A model generated the notes under the pieces. It was given only the letters and a program-made list of their open reading frames with translations. It did no database searches and was not told the origin of the DNA. A program made the translations under genes and the position numbers. Positions 32,753-40,989 of a stretch of 64,000 bases of DNA are shown in pieces. Within the stretch, counting starts at the first letter, position 1. Every line of letters begins with the position of its first letter. The stretch covers positions 1 through 64,000 of the forward strand of contig NZ_BOMG01000108.1 in NCBI RefSeq assembly GCF_016862075.1. The letters are read 5' to 3'. The stretch is from Actinoplanes couchii. Its GTDB lineage: Bacteria > Actinomycetota > Actinomycetes > Mycobacteriales > Micromonosporaceae.

Positions 32753-34742
32753 GTTCGTGATCGCGCCGGACGGCTCGCGGGTGGTGTTCCTGCGGACCGC
32801 GACCGGCAAGGATCCGTCCGGGGACCTGTGGTCCTACGACGTGGCCTCCGGCGAGGAACGGCTGCTGGTCGCCGCGGCGTCGCTGCGCGACGGCGGCGCG
32901 CCGATGTCCGAGCAGGAGAAGGCCCGACGTGAGCGGGCCCGGGACAGGTCCGCCGGGATCGGGGCTTTCCACACCGATGCGGCGGTACGTACGGCGGTGT
33001 TCACCGTCGGCACCCGGCTCTACCTCGCCGACCTGGGCAGCGGCGAGGTCACCGAGCTGGGCGCGCAGCAGCCGGCGTCCGAGGCCCGCCTCGACCCGAC
33101 CGGGCACACCGTCGCCTACGTGCGGGAGAACGAGCTGCGGCTGATCGGCCGGGACGGCAAGGACGACCGGCCGCTCGCCGAACCGGACGGCCCCGAGGTC
33201 AGCTGGGGCCGGGCCGAACACGAGGCGTCCGAGTCGATGGACCGGTTCCAGGGGTACTGGTGGGCCCCGGACGGCCGGGCCCTGATCGCCGCCCGGGTCG
33301 ACGACGCGCCGGTGCAGGTGTGGCACATCAGCGACCCCGCCCACCCGCAGAAACCGCCCGTCGCGCTGCGGTACCCGGCGGCCGGCACCCCGAACGCCGA
33401 CGTCACCCTGCACGTGCTCGGCCTGGACGGCAGCCGGGTCGCCGTCGACTGGGACCGGGCCGGGTTCGAATACGTCACCCGTGTCGGATGGTCGTCGCAC
33501 GGCCTGCTGGTGGTGGTGCAGAACCGGCCGCAGACGGTCATGCGGATCCTGTCGGTGGACCCGGCGACCGGGGCGACCACGGTGCTGCGCGAGGACACCG
33601 ACCCGCAGTGGACCACGATCGTCGAGGGCGTGCCCGCGTACACCGCGTTCGGGAATCTGCTGTGGACCTCCGACGAGGGCGAGACCCGGCGGCTCACCGT
33701 CGACGGGGTGCCGGTGACCCCGCCCGGCCTGCAGATGGAGCAGGTGCTGTCGGTCGACGGCGACACCGTGCTGTTCGCCGGCCGTCAGGACCCCACCGAA
33801 CGGCACCTGTGGACCTGGTCGCCGGCCGGTCTCACCCAGCTGACCAGCGGCGCCGGAGTGCACGACGGCCGGCTGGCCGGCGGCACCACCGTCATCGAGG
33901 CCCGCACCCTGACCGGCGAGACCGTCACCGTCGACGGCCGGGAACTGCGCGCGACGACCGCGGTGTCCCCGGTGAAACCCGTCGTCCACCTGCACACCCT
34001 CGGCACCCGGAAGCTGCGTACCGCGGTGCTGCTGCCCACCGGATACACCTCAGGTCCGCTGCCGGTGCTGATGGACCCGTACGGCGGATCGGCCGCGCAG
34101 CGGGTCGTCGCCACCCGGACCCGGTTCTGGGCCTCGCAGTGGTTCGCCGACCAGGGTTTCGCCGTGATCGTCGCGGACGGCCGGGGCACCCCCGGCCGCG
34201 GCCCCGCCTGGGAACGCGCCCGCGGCGACGACCACCCGGCGCCGCGCCTGCAGGACCAGGTCGACGCCCTGCACGCCGCCGCCGGACACTACGACCTGGA
34301 CCTCGGCCGGGTCGGCATCCGCGGCTGGTCCGCCGGCGGCTACCTGGCGGCCCTCGCCGTGCTGCGCCGCCCCGACGTCTTCCACGCCGGGATCGCCGGG
34401 GCCCCGGTCACCGACCAGCTGCTCTACAGCTCCCACTGGCAGGAACGAACCCTGGGCCTGCCGGCCGAGAACCCCGGCCTGTACGCCCAGGCGTCCCTGA
34501 TCGACGACGCCCCGAACCTGCGCCGCCCCCTGCTGCTGATCCACGGCCTGCTCGACGACAACGTACTGCCGGTGCACACGATGAAGCTGTCCGCCGCCCT
34601 GCTGGCCGCCGGCCGCCCACACACCGTCCTGCCGCTGCCCGGAGCCACCCACATGGGAATGCTCGACAACACCGAATGGCAGTTCGAGGTCGACTTCCTG
34701 CGAACCGCACTGGATCTTCCGGCTCCATCCGGGCCTGAGTAA
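32688..34742 (+). CDS. S9 family prolyl oligopeptidase (DPP-IV-like)
   Basis: 684 aa: an N-terminal beta-propeller (about 30-430, with DPP-IV N-terminal repeats) and a C-terminal alpha/beta hydrolase domain. The catalytic Ser is near residue 548 in GWSAGGY, Asp near 623 in LLDDN and His near 655 in GATHMG. It lacks a signal peptide, so it is cytoplasmic. Such enzymes cleave short peptides after Pro or Ala. A GGAAGAG-like site precedes the ATG inside the end of the XRE gene, so the two are probably co-transcribed. Confidence 0.93.
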   Translation: MASTYPGLVARTQSFTLGLARKFVIAPDGSRVVFLRTATGKDPSGDLWSYDVASGEERLLVAAASLRDGGAPMSEQEKARRERARDRSAGIGAFHTDAAVRTAVFTVGTRLYLADLGSGEVTELGAQQPASEARLDPTGHTVAYVRENELRLIGRDGKDDRPLAEPDGPEVSWGRAEHEASESMDRFQGYWWAPDGRALIAARVDDAPVQVWHISDPAHPQKPPVALRYPAAGTPNADVTLHVLGLDGSRVAVDWDRAGFEYVTRVGWSSHGLLVVVQNRPQTVMRILSVDPATGATTVLREDTDPQWTTIVEGVPAYTAFGNLLWTSDEGETRRLTVDGVPVTPPGLQMEQVLSVDGDTVLFAGRQDPTERHLWTWSPAGLTQLTSGAGVHDGRLAGGTTVIEARTLTGETVTVDGRELRATTAVSPVKPVVHLHTLGTRKLRTAVLLPTGYTSGPLPVLMDPYGGSAAQRVVATRTRFWASQWFADQGFAVIVADGRGTPGRGPAWERARGDDHPAPRLQDQVDALHAAAGHYDLDLGRVGIRGWSAGGYLAALAVLRRPDVFHAGIAGAPVTDQLLYSSHWQERTLGLPAENPGLYAQASLIDDAPNLRRPLLLIHGLLDDNVLPVHTMKLSAALLAAGRPHTVLPLPGATHMGMLDNTEWQFEVDFLRTALDLPAPSGPE

Positions 34743-34745
34743 CCG

Positions 34746-34865
34746 GTGGTCAGCGTCGAGATCGTCTACGAGTACGACGGCGACCGCAAACGCGTCGTCG
34801 TCCCCAGCCACCTGACGATCTGCGCCCCCGCCACCGCGCCCTGCGAAGCCCGGGGCCCGGAATGA
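34746..34865 (+). CDS. Possible small protein (39 aa)
   Basis: A 40-codon frame begins with GTG four bases after the peptidase stop and reads VVSVEIVYEYDGDRKRVVV with two Cys further on. The spacing suggests translational coupling to the peptidase. No homology is recognisable, and an actinobacterial GC bias makes chance frames frequent. Confidence 0.35.
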   Translation: MVSVEIVYEYDGDRKRVVVPSHLTICAPATAPCEARGPE

Positions 34866-34908
34866 TCTTGTGACAAAGGTGTAAAGGTCGGCGGTTAGGT
34901 TCGAGCCC

Positions 34909-35979
34909 ATGGCTGACGCATTCGCATCGTACGATCTGGCCGGCACCAAACTGGCCAACCGCATCGCGATGGCACCGATGACCCGCAGTCGCGCGTACGG
35001 TCCGGGTGCCACCCCGACCGACCTGACCGCCACCTACTACGCCCAGCGCGCCGGCGCCGGCCTGATCATCACCGAGGGCACCCAGCCGTCGGTGGCCGGC
35101 CAGGGCTACACCGACACCCCGGGCCTGCACTCCGAGGAGCAGATCGCCGCCTGGCGCACGGTCACCGGCGCCGTCCACGGCGCCGGCGGGGTGATCTTCG
35201 CGCAGCTGATGCACACCGGCCGGATCGGGCATCCCAGCGTGCTGCCGGACGGCCTGCACCCGGTCGGGCCGTCCGCGGTCAAACCGGCCGGCAAACTGTG
35301 GACCGGCGACGGGCTCAAGGAGTTCGAGACCCCGCGCGAGCTGACCGAGGCGCAGATCACCGCGACGATCGCCGACTTCGCCACCGCTGCCCGCAACGCG
35401 ATCGCCGCCGGATTCGACGGGGTGGAGGTGCACGGCGCCAACGGCTACCTGGTGCACCAGTTCCTGTCGGCCAACGCCAACCGGCGCACCGACGGCTGGG
35501 GCGCCACGATCGAGGGCCGGATCCGGTTCGGGGTCGAGGTCGCGACCGCGGTGGCCGCGGCGATCGGCGGGCACCGCACGGGTTTCCGGATCTCTCCGGC
35601 CAACCCGTACAACGACATCACCGAAGAAGACACCGAGCAGCTGTACGCCGCCCTGCTCGCGAGTCTGGCCCCGCTGAACCTGGCGTACCTGCACCTGATC
35701 GAGAGCCCGGACCGGGAGCTGACCCGCAGCCTGCGTGCCGCCTGGCCGGGCACGTTCGTGCTGAACCCGGCCACCCACCCGCAGATCACCGGCCCGGAGG
35801 CCCTGGCCCTGATCGCCGACGGCACCACCGACCTGGTGTCGTTCGGCGCGCTGTTCCTGGCCAACCCGGACCTGCCGGCCCGGCTGGCCGCCGGCGGCCC
35901 CTACAACACGCCGGAGAAGTCGTCGTTCTTCGGCGGCGACCACCGCGGTTACACCGACTATCCGACGCTCGCCGGCTGA
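34909..35979 (+). CDS. Alkene reductase, Old Yellow Enzyme family
   Basis: FMN-dependent ene-reductase of 356 aa with a TIM barrel. Seen: N-terminal LANRIAMAPMTRSRA, the substrate-binding region, HGANGYLVHQFLS, RTDGWGATIEGRIRFG and the C-terminal FGALFLANPDLPARL. These enzymes reduce activated C=C bonds of enals, enones or nitro esters with NADPH. TAGGTT ends 7 bases before the ATG, with no ribosome site. A P450 gene follows after 78 bases in the same direction. Confidence 0.95.
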   Translation: MADAFASYDLAGTKLANRIAMAPMTRSRAYGPGATPTDLTATYYAQRAGAGLIITEGTQPSVAGQGYTDTPGLHSEEQIAAWRTVTGAVHGAGGVIFAQLMHTGRIGHPSVLPDGLHPVGPSAVKPAGKLWTGDGLKEFETPRELTEAQITATIADFATAARNAIAAGFDGVEVHGANGYLVHQFLSANANRRTDGWGATIEGRIRFGVEVATAVAAAIGGHRTGFRISPANPYNDITEEDTEQLYAALLASLAPLNLAYLHLIESPDRELTRSLRAAWPGTFVLNPATHPQITGPEALALIADGTTDLVSFGALFLANPDLPARLAAGGPYNTPEKSSFFGGDHRGYTDYPTLAG

Positions 35980-36057
35980 CGTGTTTGACCCGCCGTGGGG
36001 GCGGGGCTAGCGTGGATTGTGGTTGTTGCACCCGATTTGATCATCTCGGGAGTCGGC

Positions 36058-37305
36058 ATGAGCACACTCGCGGAGTTCCTCGACTGGCTGGAAGAAGCCC
36101 GCACCCACGGCCCGGTCCACCACGACGCCGGACAGGGCGTCTGGCAGGTCGTCGGCCACCCCGAGGTCAGCGAGATCCTGGCCGACCCGGGCACCTACTC
36201 CTCCGACATGTCGGAGATCATGCCGGTGCAGGACGACTTCACGACCTTCCAGCAGGGCAATTTTGTACGGATGGACCCGCCGCGCCACCGCAAACTGCGC
36301 GGCATCGTCAGCCAGGCCTTCACCCCGCGCGTCGTCGCCGGTCTCGAACCCCGCATCGCCGAGGTCACCACCGAACTGCTCGACGCCGTCGACGGCCACG
36401 ACCGCATCGACCTGATCGAGGCCCTGGCGTACCCGCTGCCGATCATCGTGATCGCCGAGCTGCTCGGCATCCCCACCGCCGACCGCGGCATCTTCCGGCG
36501 CTGGGCCGACGTCCTGTTCGACCAGACCGCCATCGACCCCGAGGACTCGATCCTGGAGGCCGGCCAGAAGAGCATGGCCCGGGTCGCGCCCACGATCCGG
36601 GAGATGAACAGCTACCTGCTGGACTACATCAGGTCCCGCCGCGCGCACCCCGGCGACGACCTGACCACCCGGCTGACCACCGCCGAGGTCGACGGCGAAC
36701 GCCTCGACGACCAGCAGATCATCGGTTTTGTCGGCCTGCTGCTGCTGGCCGGGCACATCACCACCACCGCCACCCTCGGCAACACCATCGTCGGCCTCGA
36801 CGAGAACCCGGACGCCTTCGCCGAGGTCCGTGCCGACCCCGGCCTGCTGCCCGCCACCATCGAGGAGAGCATCCGGTTCCGCACCCCGTTCCCGCGTCTG
36901 GCCCGGCTGACCACCCGCCCGGCCCGCCTCGGCGACACCGACCTGCCCGCCGGCGCGATCCTGCAACTGTGGGTGACCGCCGCCAACCGCGACCCACGGA
37001 TCTTCACCGACCCGAACAGTTTCGACATCCACCGCAAACCGAACCCGCACCTGTCCTTCGGCCACGGCATCCACTTCTGCCTCGGCGCCCCGCTGGCCCG
37101 CCTGGAGGCGAAGATCGCACTCCGCCTGCTGATGCAGCGCTACGACGACATCGCCCTGACCCCGGACGCCCCACCCGAGTTCCGCAACCCGTTCATCATG
37201 GTCAGTGTCAACAAACTCCCCTTGTCGGTACGCCCGTCGAACAGCGCTGTCCTCCCCACGACGGCCCACCCGTCCCGCCCACAGCCGTCCTCCACCCGCG
37301 CGTGA
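36058..37305 (+). CDS. Cytochrome P450 with non-acidic I-helix motif
   Basis: 415 aa. The haem loop FGHGIHFCLG is at about 334-343 (Cys near 341) and the K-helix ExxR is ESIR near 269. The I-helix reads LLLLAGHITTTATLGN near 226-241: the acidic residue that normally precedes the conserved Thr (AGHET or AGxDT) is Ile. That pattern occurs in P450s with unusual substrates or oxygen activation, so the substrate may be carrier-bound or supply the proton itself (inference). GGGAG precedes the ATG at 36058. Confidence 0.93.
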   Translation: MSTLAEFLDWLEEARTHGPVHHDAGQGVWQVVGHPEVSEILADPGTYSSDMSEIMPVQDDFTTFQQGNFVRMDPPRHRKLRGIVSQAFTPRVVAGLEPRIAEVTTELLDAVDGHDRIDLIEALAYPLPIIVIAELLGIPTADRGIFRRWADVLFDQTAIDPEDSILEAGQKSMARVAPTIREMNSYLLDYIRSRRAHPGDDLTTRLTTAEVDGERLDDQQIIGFVGLLLLAGHITTTATLGNTIVGLDENPDAFAEVRADPGLLPATIEESIRFRTPFPRLARLTTRPARLGDTDLPAGAILQLWVTAANRDPRIFTDPNSFDIHRKPNPHLSFGHGIHFCLGAPLARLEAKIALRLLMQRYDDIALTPDAPPEFRNPFIMVSVNKLPLSVRPSNSAVLPTTAHPSRPQPSSTRA

Positions 37306-37484
37306 GAGGCCGATGGCGTGGCCGCGGTCGCGACCCTGGACGTTGAGGTGCCCGGTCACCGGGACGGTTCCGTCGCCGGCCAGCGTCGTCAGGCGACCGG
37401 CGGCTGAATGACCGGCTTTGATCTGCATGCCGAACGCACGGAATCAGATGTCGGCGCTGATCTGCGCACCCCGGCCGGTGACGC

Positions 37485-38327
37485 TCAGCCCGCGACCAGC
37501 CTCACCGTGAACGGGTAGGTCCGGGCGAGGTCCGGGCGGGGGACCACCCGCAGGCGGTGGACCTCACCCCGGCGGGACCGGACGCACAGATCGTCGACGG
37601 CACGGGGCGTCACCGAGACCTGCTCCGGGCGGAACTGCGCCCGCGCGCACGACAGCACCGGATCCGGTGCGGCGACTCCGGCCCCGTTCAACGGGGTCAG
37701 CCACCACCACTTGAGCCGGAGGTCGGCGGCGTCCTTGCTCGCCGCCCGCACCAGCCGTCCACCCCGCTCGATGGCCAGGAAGAACGCCGGCTTCACGAAT
37801 CCGGTGACACCGCCGGTCTCCACCGGTCGGCCCGCGGGTGCCCGCGCCGGGTCCGGCCGCTGCTTCTCCGGGGGGAGCACGGCGGTCGTCACGACCCGTA
37901 CCGCCGTGGTTGTCTCGTCTCCGGCCGCACGAGTCGTGGCCGCAAGGCCCCCTCGCGGCGACCAGGCCTGCCATCGCGTGGTGGTGTCCGTCTCGTCCCG
38001 GTCGACCGGGACGGTGATCCGGGGCAACACCCGGGTGGTGCCGGCCGGGCTCTCCCGGTTGATCTCCAGGTTGTTGTGGTCGCCGCAGACGATGCCGGCG
38101 GGATTGCCGTCACCCTGCCAACAGGGCAGGTGATCCGTCGGCGCCGGGGTGAACACCGCGGCCGGCGGTGCCGGGCGGAAACCGAAATACACGGCCACCA
38201 GCACACCGGCCACCGTCGCCACCCCGCTGATCACCGTCCAGCGGTGGTCGGTGATCCTCTGTGCCGGGTGCCGCCGTGAGCCCGCTCCGGCAGCACCCGC
38301 GGAAAGTCCGACGGAATCATCCGCCAT
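37485..38327 (-). CDS. Membrane-anchored protein of unknown function (280 aa)
   Basis: A cytoplasmic N-terminus of about 30 residues is followed by one membrane segment (WTVISGVATVAGVLVAVYFGF, about 32-52) and an extracytoplasmic domain with Cys pairs (LPCWQGDGNPAGIVCGDHNN). No family recognised. ATG 38327 was chosen since GGGAGAGG lies 7 bases upstream; the frame is open further. About 180 bases to its right-hand neighbour's stop contain no clear gene. Confidence 0.65.
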   Translation of the reverse strand: MADDSVGLSAGAAGAGSRRHPAQRITDHRWTVISGVATVAGVLVAVYFGFRPAPPAAVFTPAPTDHLPCWQGDGNPAGIVCGDHNNLEINRESPAGTTRVLPRITVPVDRDETDTTTRWQAWSPRGGLAATTRAAGDETTTAVRVVTTAVLPPEKQRPDPARAPAGRPVETGGVTGFVKPAFFLAIERGGRLVRAASKDAADLRLKWWWLTPLNGAGVAAPDPVLSCARAQFRPEQVSVTPRAVDDLCVRSRRGEVHRLRVVPRPDLARTYPFTVRLVAG

Positions 38328-38400
38328 GGCGCACCCTCTCCCAGCCGCATTTTTCCTACCTTCAACGGCGGGAGAGGGCGCCAGGACACGGCCCGTAACG

Positions 38401-39618
38401 TCAGGAGTGGCTGACGAAACTGCGCATGTCCTCCACACTGTGCGGCAGCCCGTACGCGTTCACCATCAGGGTGAAGTTGGCGAAGATCCCGGACTCGCCC
38501 CACTGCCACGTGGTGGGGGAGTCGGCCAGCTTCAGCAACAGCTTCTGCTGCAACTGGTCCAGGTCGGCGAACCGCACCGCCGACCCGACCGGGCCGGCCG
38601 GGAACGCCCGGCGCAGCGCCTCACCGACCACCGGCAGCGCCTCGGGACCGCTCACCGCCGGAATCCGCACCAGCAACGTCTCGAACGCCGCGCCCGCGTG
38701 CGTGTCACCGAGCCGCCGCAACGCCAGCCCGGCCAACCCGGACAGGTCACCGCCGAGGAACGGCACCGCCGGGAACCGGGCCCGGCCACGCCCGGCCCAG
38801 CCCAGCAACTCGTCGACCGCGGCCTGACCGGTCGCCGGCCCGTCCAGACCCGCCACCGTCACCGCCGCCGCCCACCGGACCAGCGCCCGCCCGTCACCCA
38901 GCGCCTCCCGGAAGATCGCCCCGGGCCCACCCGACAGGAACAGCGCCACCAGCGCGGTCGCGGCCACCGCCGGATCCGGATCGGCGGCCGACGCGGTCAG
39001 CGCCCGCTCGACCACGGCCGCCTCCTCCGGGAACCAGGCCAGCGCATAGGCGGCGGCGACCCGCAGACCCGGGTCGGCGGCCGACAACAGGTCACGGAAG
39101 AGCGGCACCCCGGCCCGGACCGCGTCGTACGCGCTCAACTCGATGAACGCGAACATGCTCTCCCGCCCGCGATCGTCGAGCGCCTCCACATAACGAAAAA
39201 CACTGTCGTCCTCGTACGACGGCAGGGGCGCCGCCCGCAGGATCGGCTCACCACCGGCGGCCTGCTCCCGATAGGACGCCACCGGGAACGGGCCCGGCAG
39301 CCACGACTCGTCCTCACCGATCGCCAGGGACGTCAGCAGGGCCAGCAGATCGGCCCGCTCCGGGGTGGCCGGGTCGGCGAGCAGTTCGAGCAGGAACGGG
39401 ACGGCGAAGGCGCTGGCCTCATACCTCGTACCCGAATGAACGATGTTGTGGTTGAGGGACCGCCGGGCCGCGTCGCGGACCGCCATGTCGGGGGACCGCA
39501 GCGCGCGGATCTGATCGGGGACGTCGGCCGCCGAACCGTAGGCGTGCCCCAGCCGGGCCCAGGGAACTTCGGAAAGCTTCTCCAACACGATGCGGAACCT
39601 ACTGCCACCCCCTGACAT
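38401..39618 (-). CDS. HEAT-repeat-like protein (405 aa)
   Basis: Helical-repeat protein whose segments such as ADPGLRVAAAYALAWFPEEAAVVERAL and DPDPAVAATALVALFL follow HEAT/PBS-lyase repeat spacing. The N-terminus (WARLGHAYGSAADVPDQIRAL) closely matches that of the 669-aa protein at 49242 (WGSLRHAYGTAEDVPGWVRGL), so the two are paralogues. Such proteins are scaffolds; no enzyme motif is visible. The start is uncertain: an in-frame GTG lies about 10 codons inside. Confidence 0.8.
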   Translation of the reverse strand: MSGGGSRFRIVLEKLSEVPWARLGHAYGSAADVPDQIRALRSPDMAVRDAARRSLNHNIVHSGTRYEASAFAVPFLLELLADPATPERADLLALLTSLAIGEDESWLPGPFPVASYREQAAGGEPILRAAPLPSYEDDSVFRYVEALDDRGRESMFAFIELSAYDAVRAGVPLFRDLLSAADPGLRVAAAYALAWFPEEAAVVERALTASAADPDPAVAATALVALFLSGGPGAIFREALGDGRALVRWAAAVTVAGLDGPATGQAAVDELLGWAGRGRARFPAVPFLGGDLSGLAGLALRRLGDTHAGAAFETLLVRIPAVSGPEALPVVGEALRRAFPAGPVGSAVRFADLDQLQQKLLLKLADSPTTWQWGESGIFANFTLMVNAYGLPHSVEDMRSFVSHS

Positions 39619-39655
39619 TTTTACGTTTCCGCAGCGTGCGGGGCACAGTAGAGGG

Positions 39656-40807
39656 TCAGGACAGGCGGAGCGGGTTCACCACGTCGGCGGTGATGGTCAG
39701 CAGCATGACCGCGCCGCCGATCAGGACCAGCGCCATCGTCACCGGGTAGAGCCGGGTGAAGTCGACCGGGCCGAGGGCGGGCCGGCCCCGCAACCGGCGG
39801 ACGGTGTCCCGCAGCCGCTCGTACCAGACGATCATGATGTGGCCGCCGTCCAACGGCAGCAGCGGCAGCAGGTTGAACACCGCCATGAACAGGTTCAGGC
39901 TGGCCATCAGCAGCAGGAAAACCTCCCACAGCCCACGCTCGGCCGCCTCACCGCCGAGCCGGCTCGCACCGACCATGCTGACCGGGGTGTCCGCGGTCCG
40001 CTCGGCGCCACCGATCGCCGCGATCACCGCCGGGATCCGCTGCGGGAACGCGACCAGCTGGGCCGCGGAACGCTGCAGTAGATCACCGGTGAACACGACG
40101 GTCGCCCCGACCGCCGCCACCGGGCCGTGCCGCAGGTACGCCGGGGGAGTGGCCGCGGTGGCACCGATCATGCCGACCTGCGCACCCTCACGGGTCACCC
40201 GGGCCACGTCCACCGTCAGGGTCAGCGTCCGCCCACCCCGCTGCACGGTCACCGCGGTGGGCCCACCGGCCGCGCGCACGGCCGCCAGCACGTCGGTCCA
40301 GAGCGGAGTGGCCGCCCCGCCGACCGCGGTGATCCGGTCCCCGGCGAGCAGCCCCGCATCAGCGGCCGGGCAGGTCGCGCCCACACACGAGGTGGAGGCG
40401 ACGACCGGCTCGGTGACCGGGTTCAGGTTCGGCAGGCCGGTGCTGACCGCCATGCCGTAGAGGATCGCCGCGGCCAGGAACACGTGCGTGACCGGCCCGG
40501 CCGCCATCACCACGGTCCGTTTCCACCAGGGCTGACGCCACATGGCCCGCTCGTTCTCCTCGGGCGTCAGCTCGTCCAGGGTGGTCATCCCGGCGATCTC
40601 ACAGAAACCGCCGATCGGCAGTGCCTTCAGCCCGTACTCGGTGTGCCCGCGCCGGAACGAGAACACGGTCGGCCCGCGCCCGACGAAGTAGCGCCGCACC
40701 CGCAACCCGAACATCCGGGCGGTCAGCAGATGCCCGGCCTCGTGGATCGACAGCGACAGGCACAACCCGACGACGAACAACACGACACCCGCGACATAGG
40801 CAAGCAC
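39656..40807 (-). CDS. M50 site-2 protease, RseP/Rip1 type
   Basis: Membrane zinc protease of 383 aa. HEAGH at residues 22-26 lies in TM1 and LDGGH near residue 320 in a later segment; both supply metal ligands. A PDZ-like region (about 165-230, AGLLAGDRITAVGG) lies between. Such enzymes cleave anti-sigma factors and other membrane proteins within the bilayer. The start is GTG 40807 with TACGAT 7 bases upstream (leaderless). The right end of the IS element and a 25-base dyad (40827-40851) lie directly upstream, so the mobile insertions may have altered its promoter. Confidence 0.93.
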   Translation of the reverse strand: MLAYVAGVVLFVVGLCLSLSIHEAGHLLTARMFGLRVRRYFVGRGPTVFSFRRGHTEYGLKALPIGGFCEIAGMTTLDELTPEENERAMWRQPWWKRTVVMAAGPVTHVFLAAAILYGMAVSTGLPNLNPVTEPVVASTSCVGATCPAADAGLLAGDRITAVGGAATPLWTDVLAAVRAAGGPTAVTVQRGGRTLTLTVDVARVTREGAQVGMIGATAATPPAYLRHGPVAAVGATVVFTGDLLQRSAAQLVAFPQRIPAVIAAIGGAERTADTPVSMVGASRLGGEAAERGLWEVFLLLMASLNLFMAVFNLLPLLPLDGGHIMIVWYERLRDTVRRLRGRPALGPVDFTRLYPVTMALVLIGGAVMLLTITADVVNPLRLS

Positions 40808-40826
40808 GCCGCCGATCGTACAAATC

Positions 40827-40851
40827 GTCAGCGGTTGAGGGAACCGTTGAC
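40827..40851. repeat. 25-bp imperfect dyad upstream of M50 gene
   Basis: GTCAGCGGTT (40827-40836) and AACCGTTGAC (40842-40851) are inverted with 9 of 10 matches around GAGGG. It overlaps the presumed -35 region of the M50 gene and the outer edge of the IS right end. It could be an operator, or a feature of the insertion site. Confidence 0.5.
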
Positions 40852-40869
40852 ATCCTCCCCGCCCTAAAG
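40847..40869 (-). mobile_element. Separated right end of the IS605/IS1341 element
   Basis: On the minus strand this reads CTTTAGGGCGGGGAGGATG followed by TCAA, the typical outer end of IS605-family elements in Actinobacteria. Its left partner arm, CCCCGTCC, is at 44763-44770, 3.9 kb away. The guide-encoding flank would be the host bases just below 40847. Confidence 0.8.
40864..40869 (+). repeat. Left direct repeat CTAAAG of the Tn554-like element
   Basis: First copy of the 6-base core; it is followed inside the element by TTATC, which is inverted at the right end as GATAA. A 6-base core fits Tn554-type integration. Confidence 0.8.
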
Positions 40870-40930
40870 TTATCTACGGTGCCCTGCCACCTCTAATCTA
40901 TGTAATCAGCGTGGGCGACCCTCCTTGATC

Positions 40931-40976
40931 CTCCTTGTTGATGAAGAACTATCCTCGGTCCTTCATCAACAAGGAG
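40931..40976 (+). promoter_or_regulatory. 16-bp perfect hairpin masking the tnpA ribosome site
   Basis: CTCCTTGTTGATGAAG (40931-40946) pairs perfectly with 40961-40976 over a 14-base loop. The right arm ends in AAGGAG, so the Shine-Dalgarno would be hidden in transcripts that include the left arm. There is no T-run, so I read it as an RNA switch or recombinase site, not a terminator. Confidence 0.6.
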
Positions 40977-40989
40977 AGTTGAGAGAGAC

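Noticed and set aside
37306..37484. Short frames after the second P450, one reading GRLTTLAGDGTVPVTGH on the minus strand
   Set aside because: The stretch looks somewhat protein-like but is too short and has no start or known motif; I could not support a remnant.
40931..40976. Hairpin before tnpA as a rho-independent terminator
   Set aside because: No T-run follows, it lies upstream of the first gene of the element, and it contains the ribosome site, which fits translational control better.
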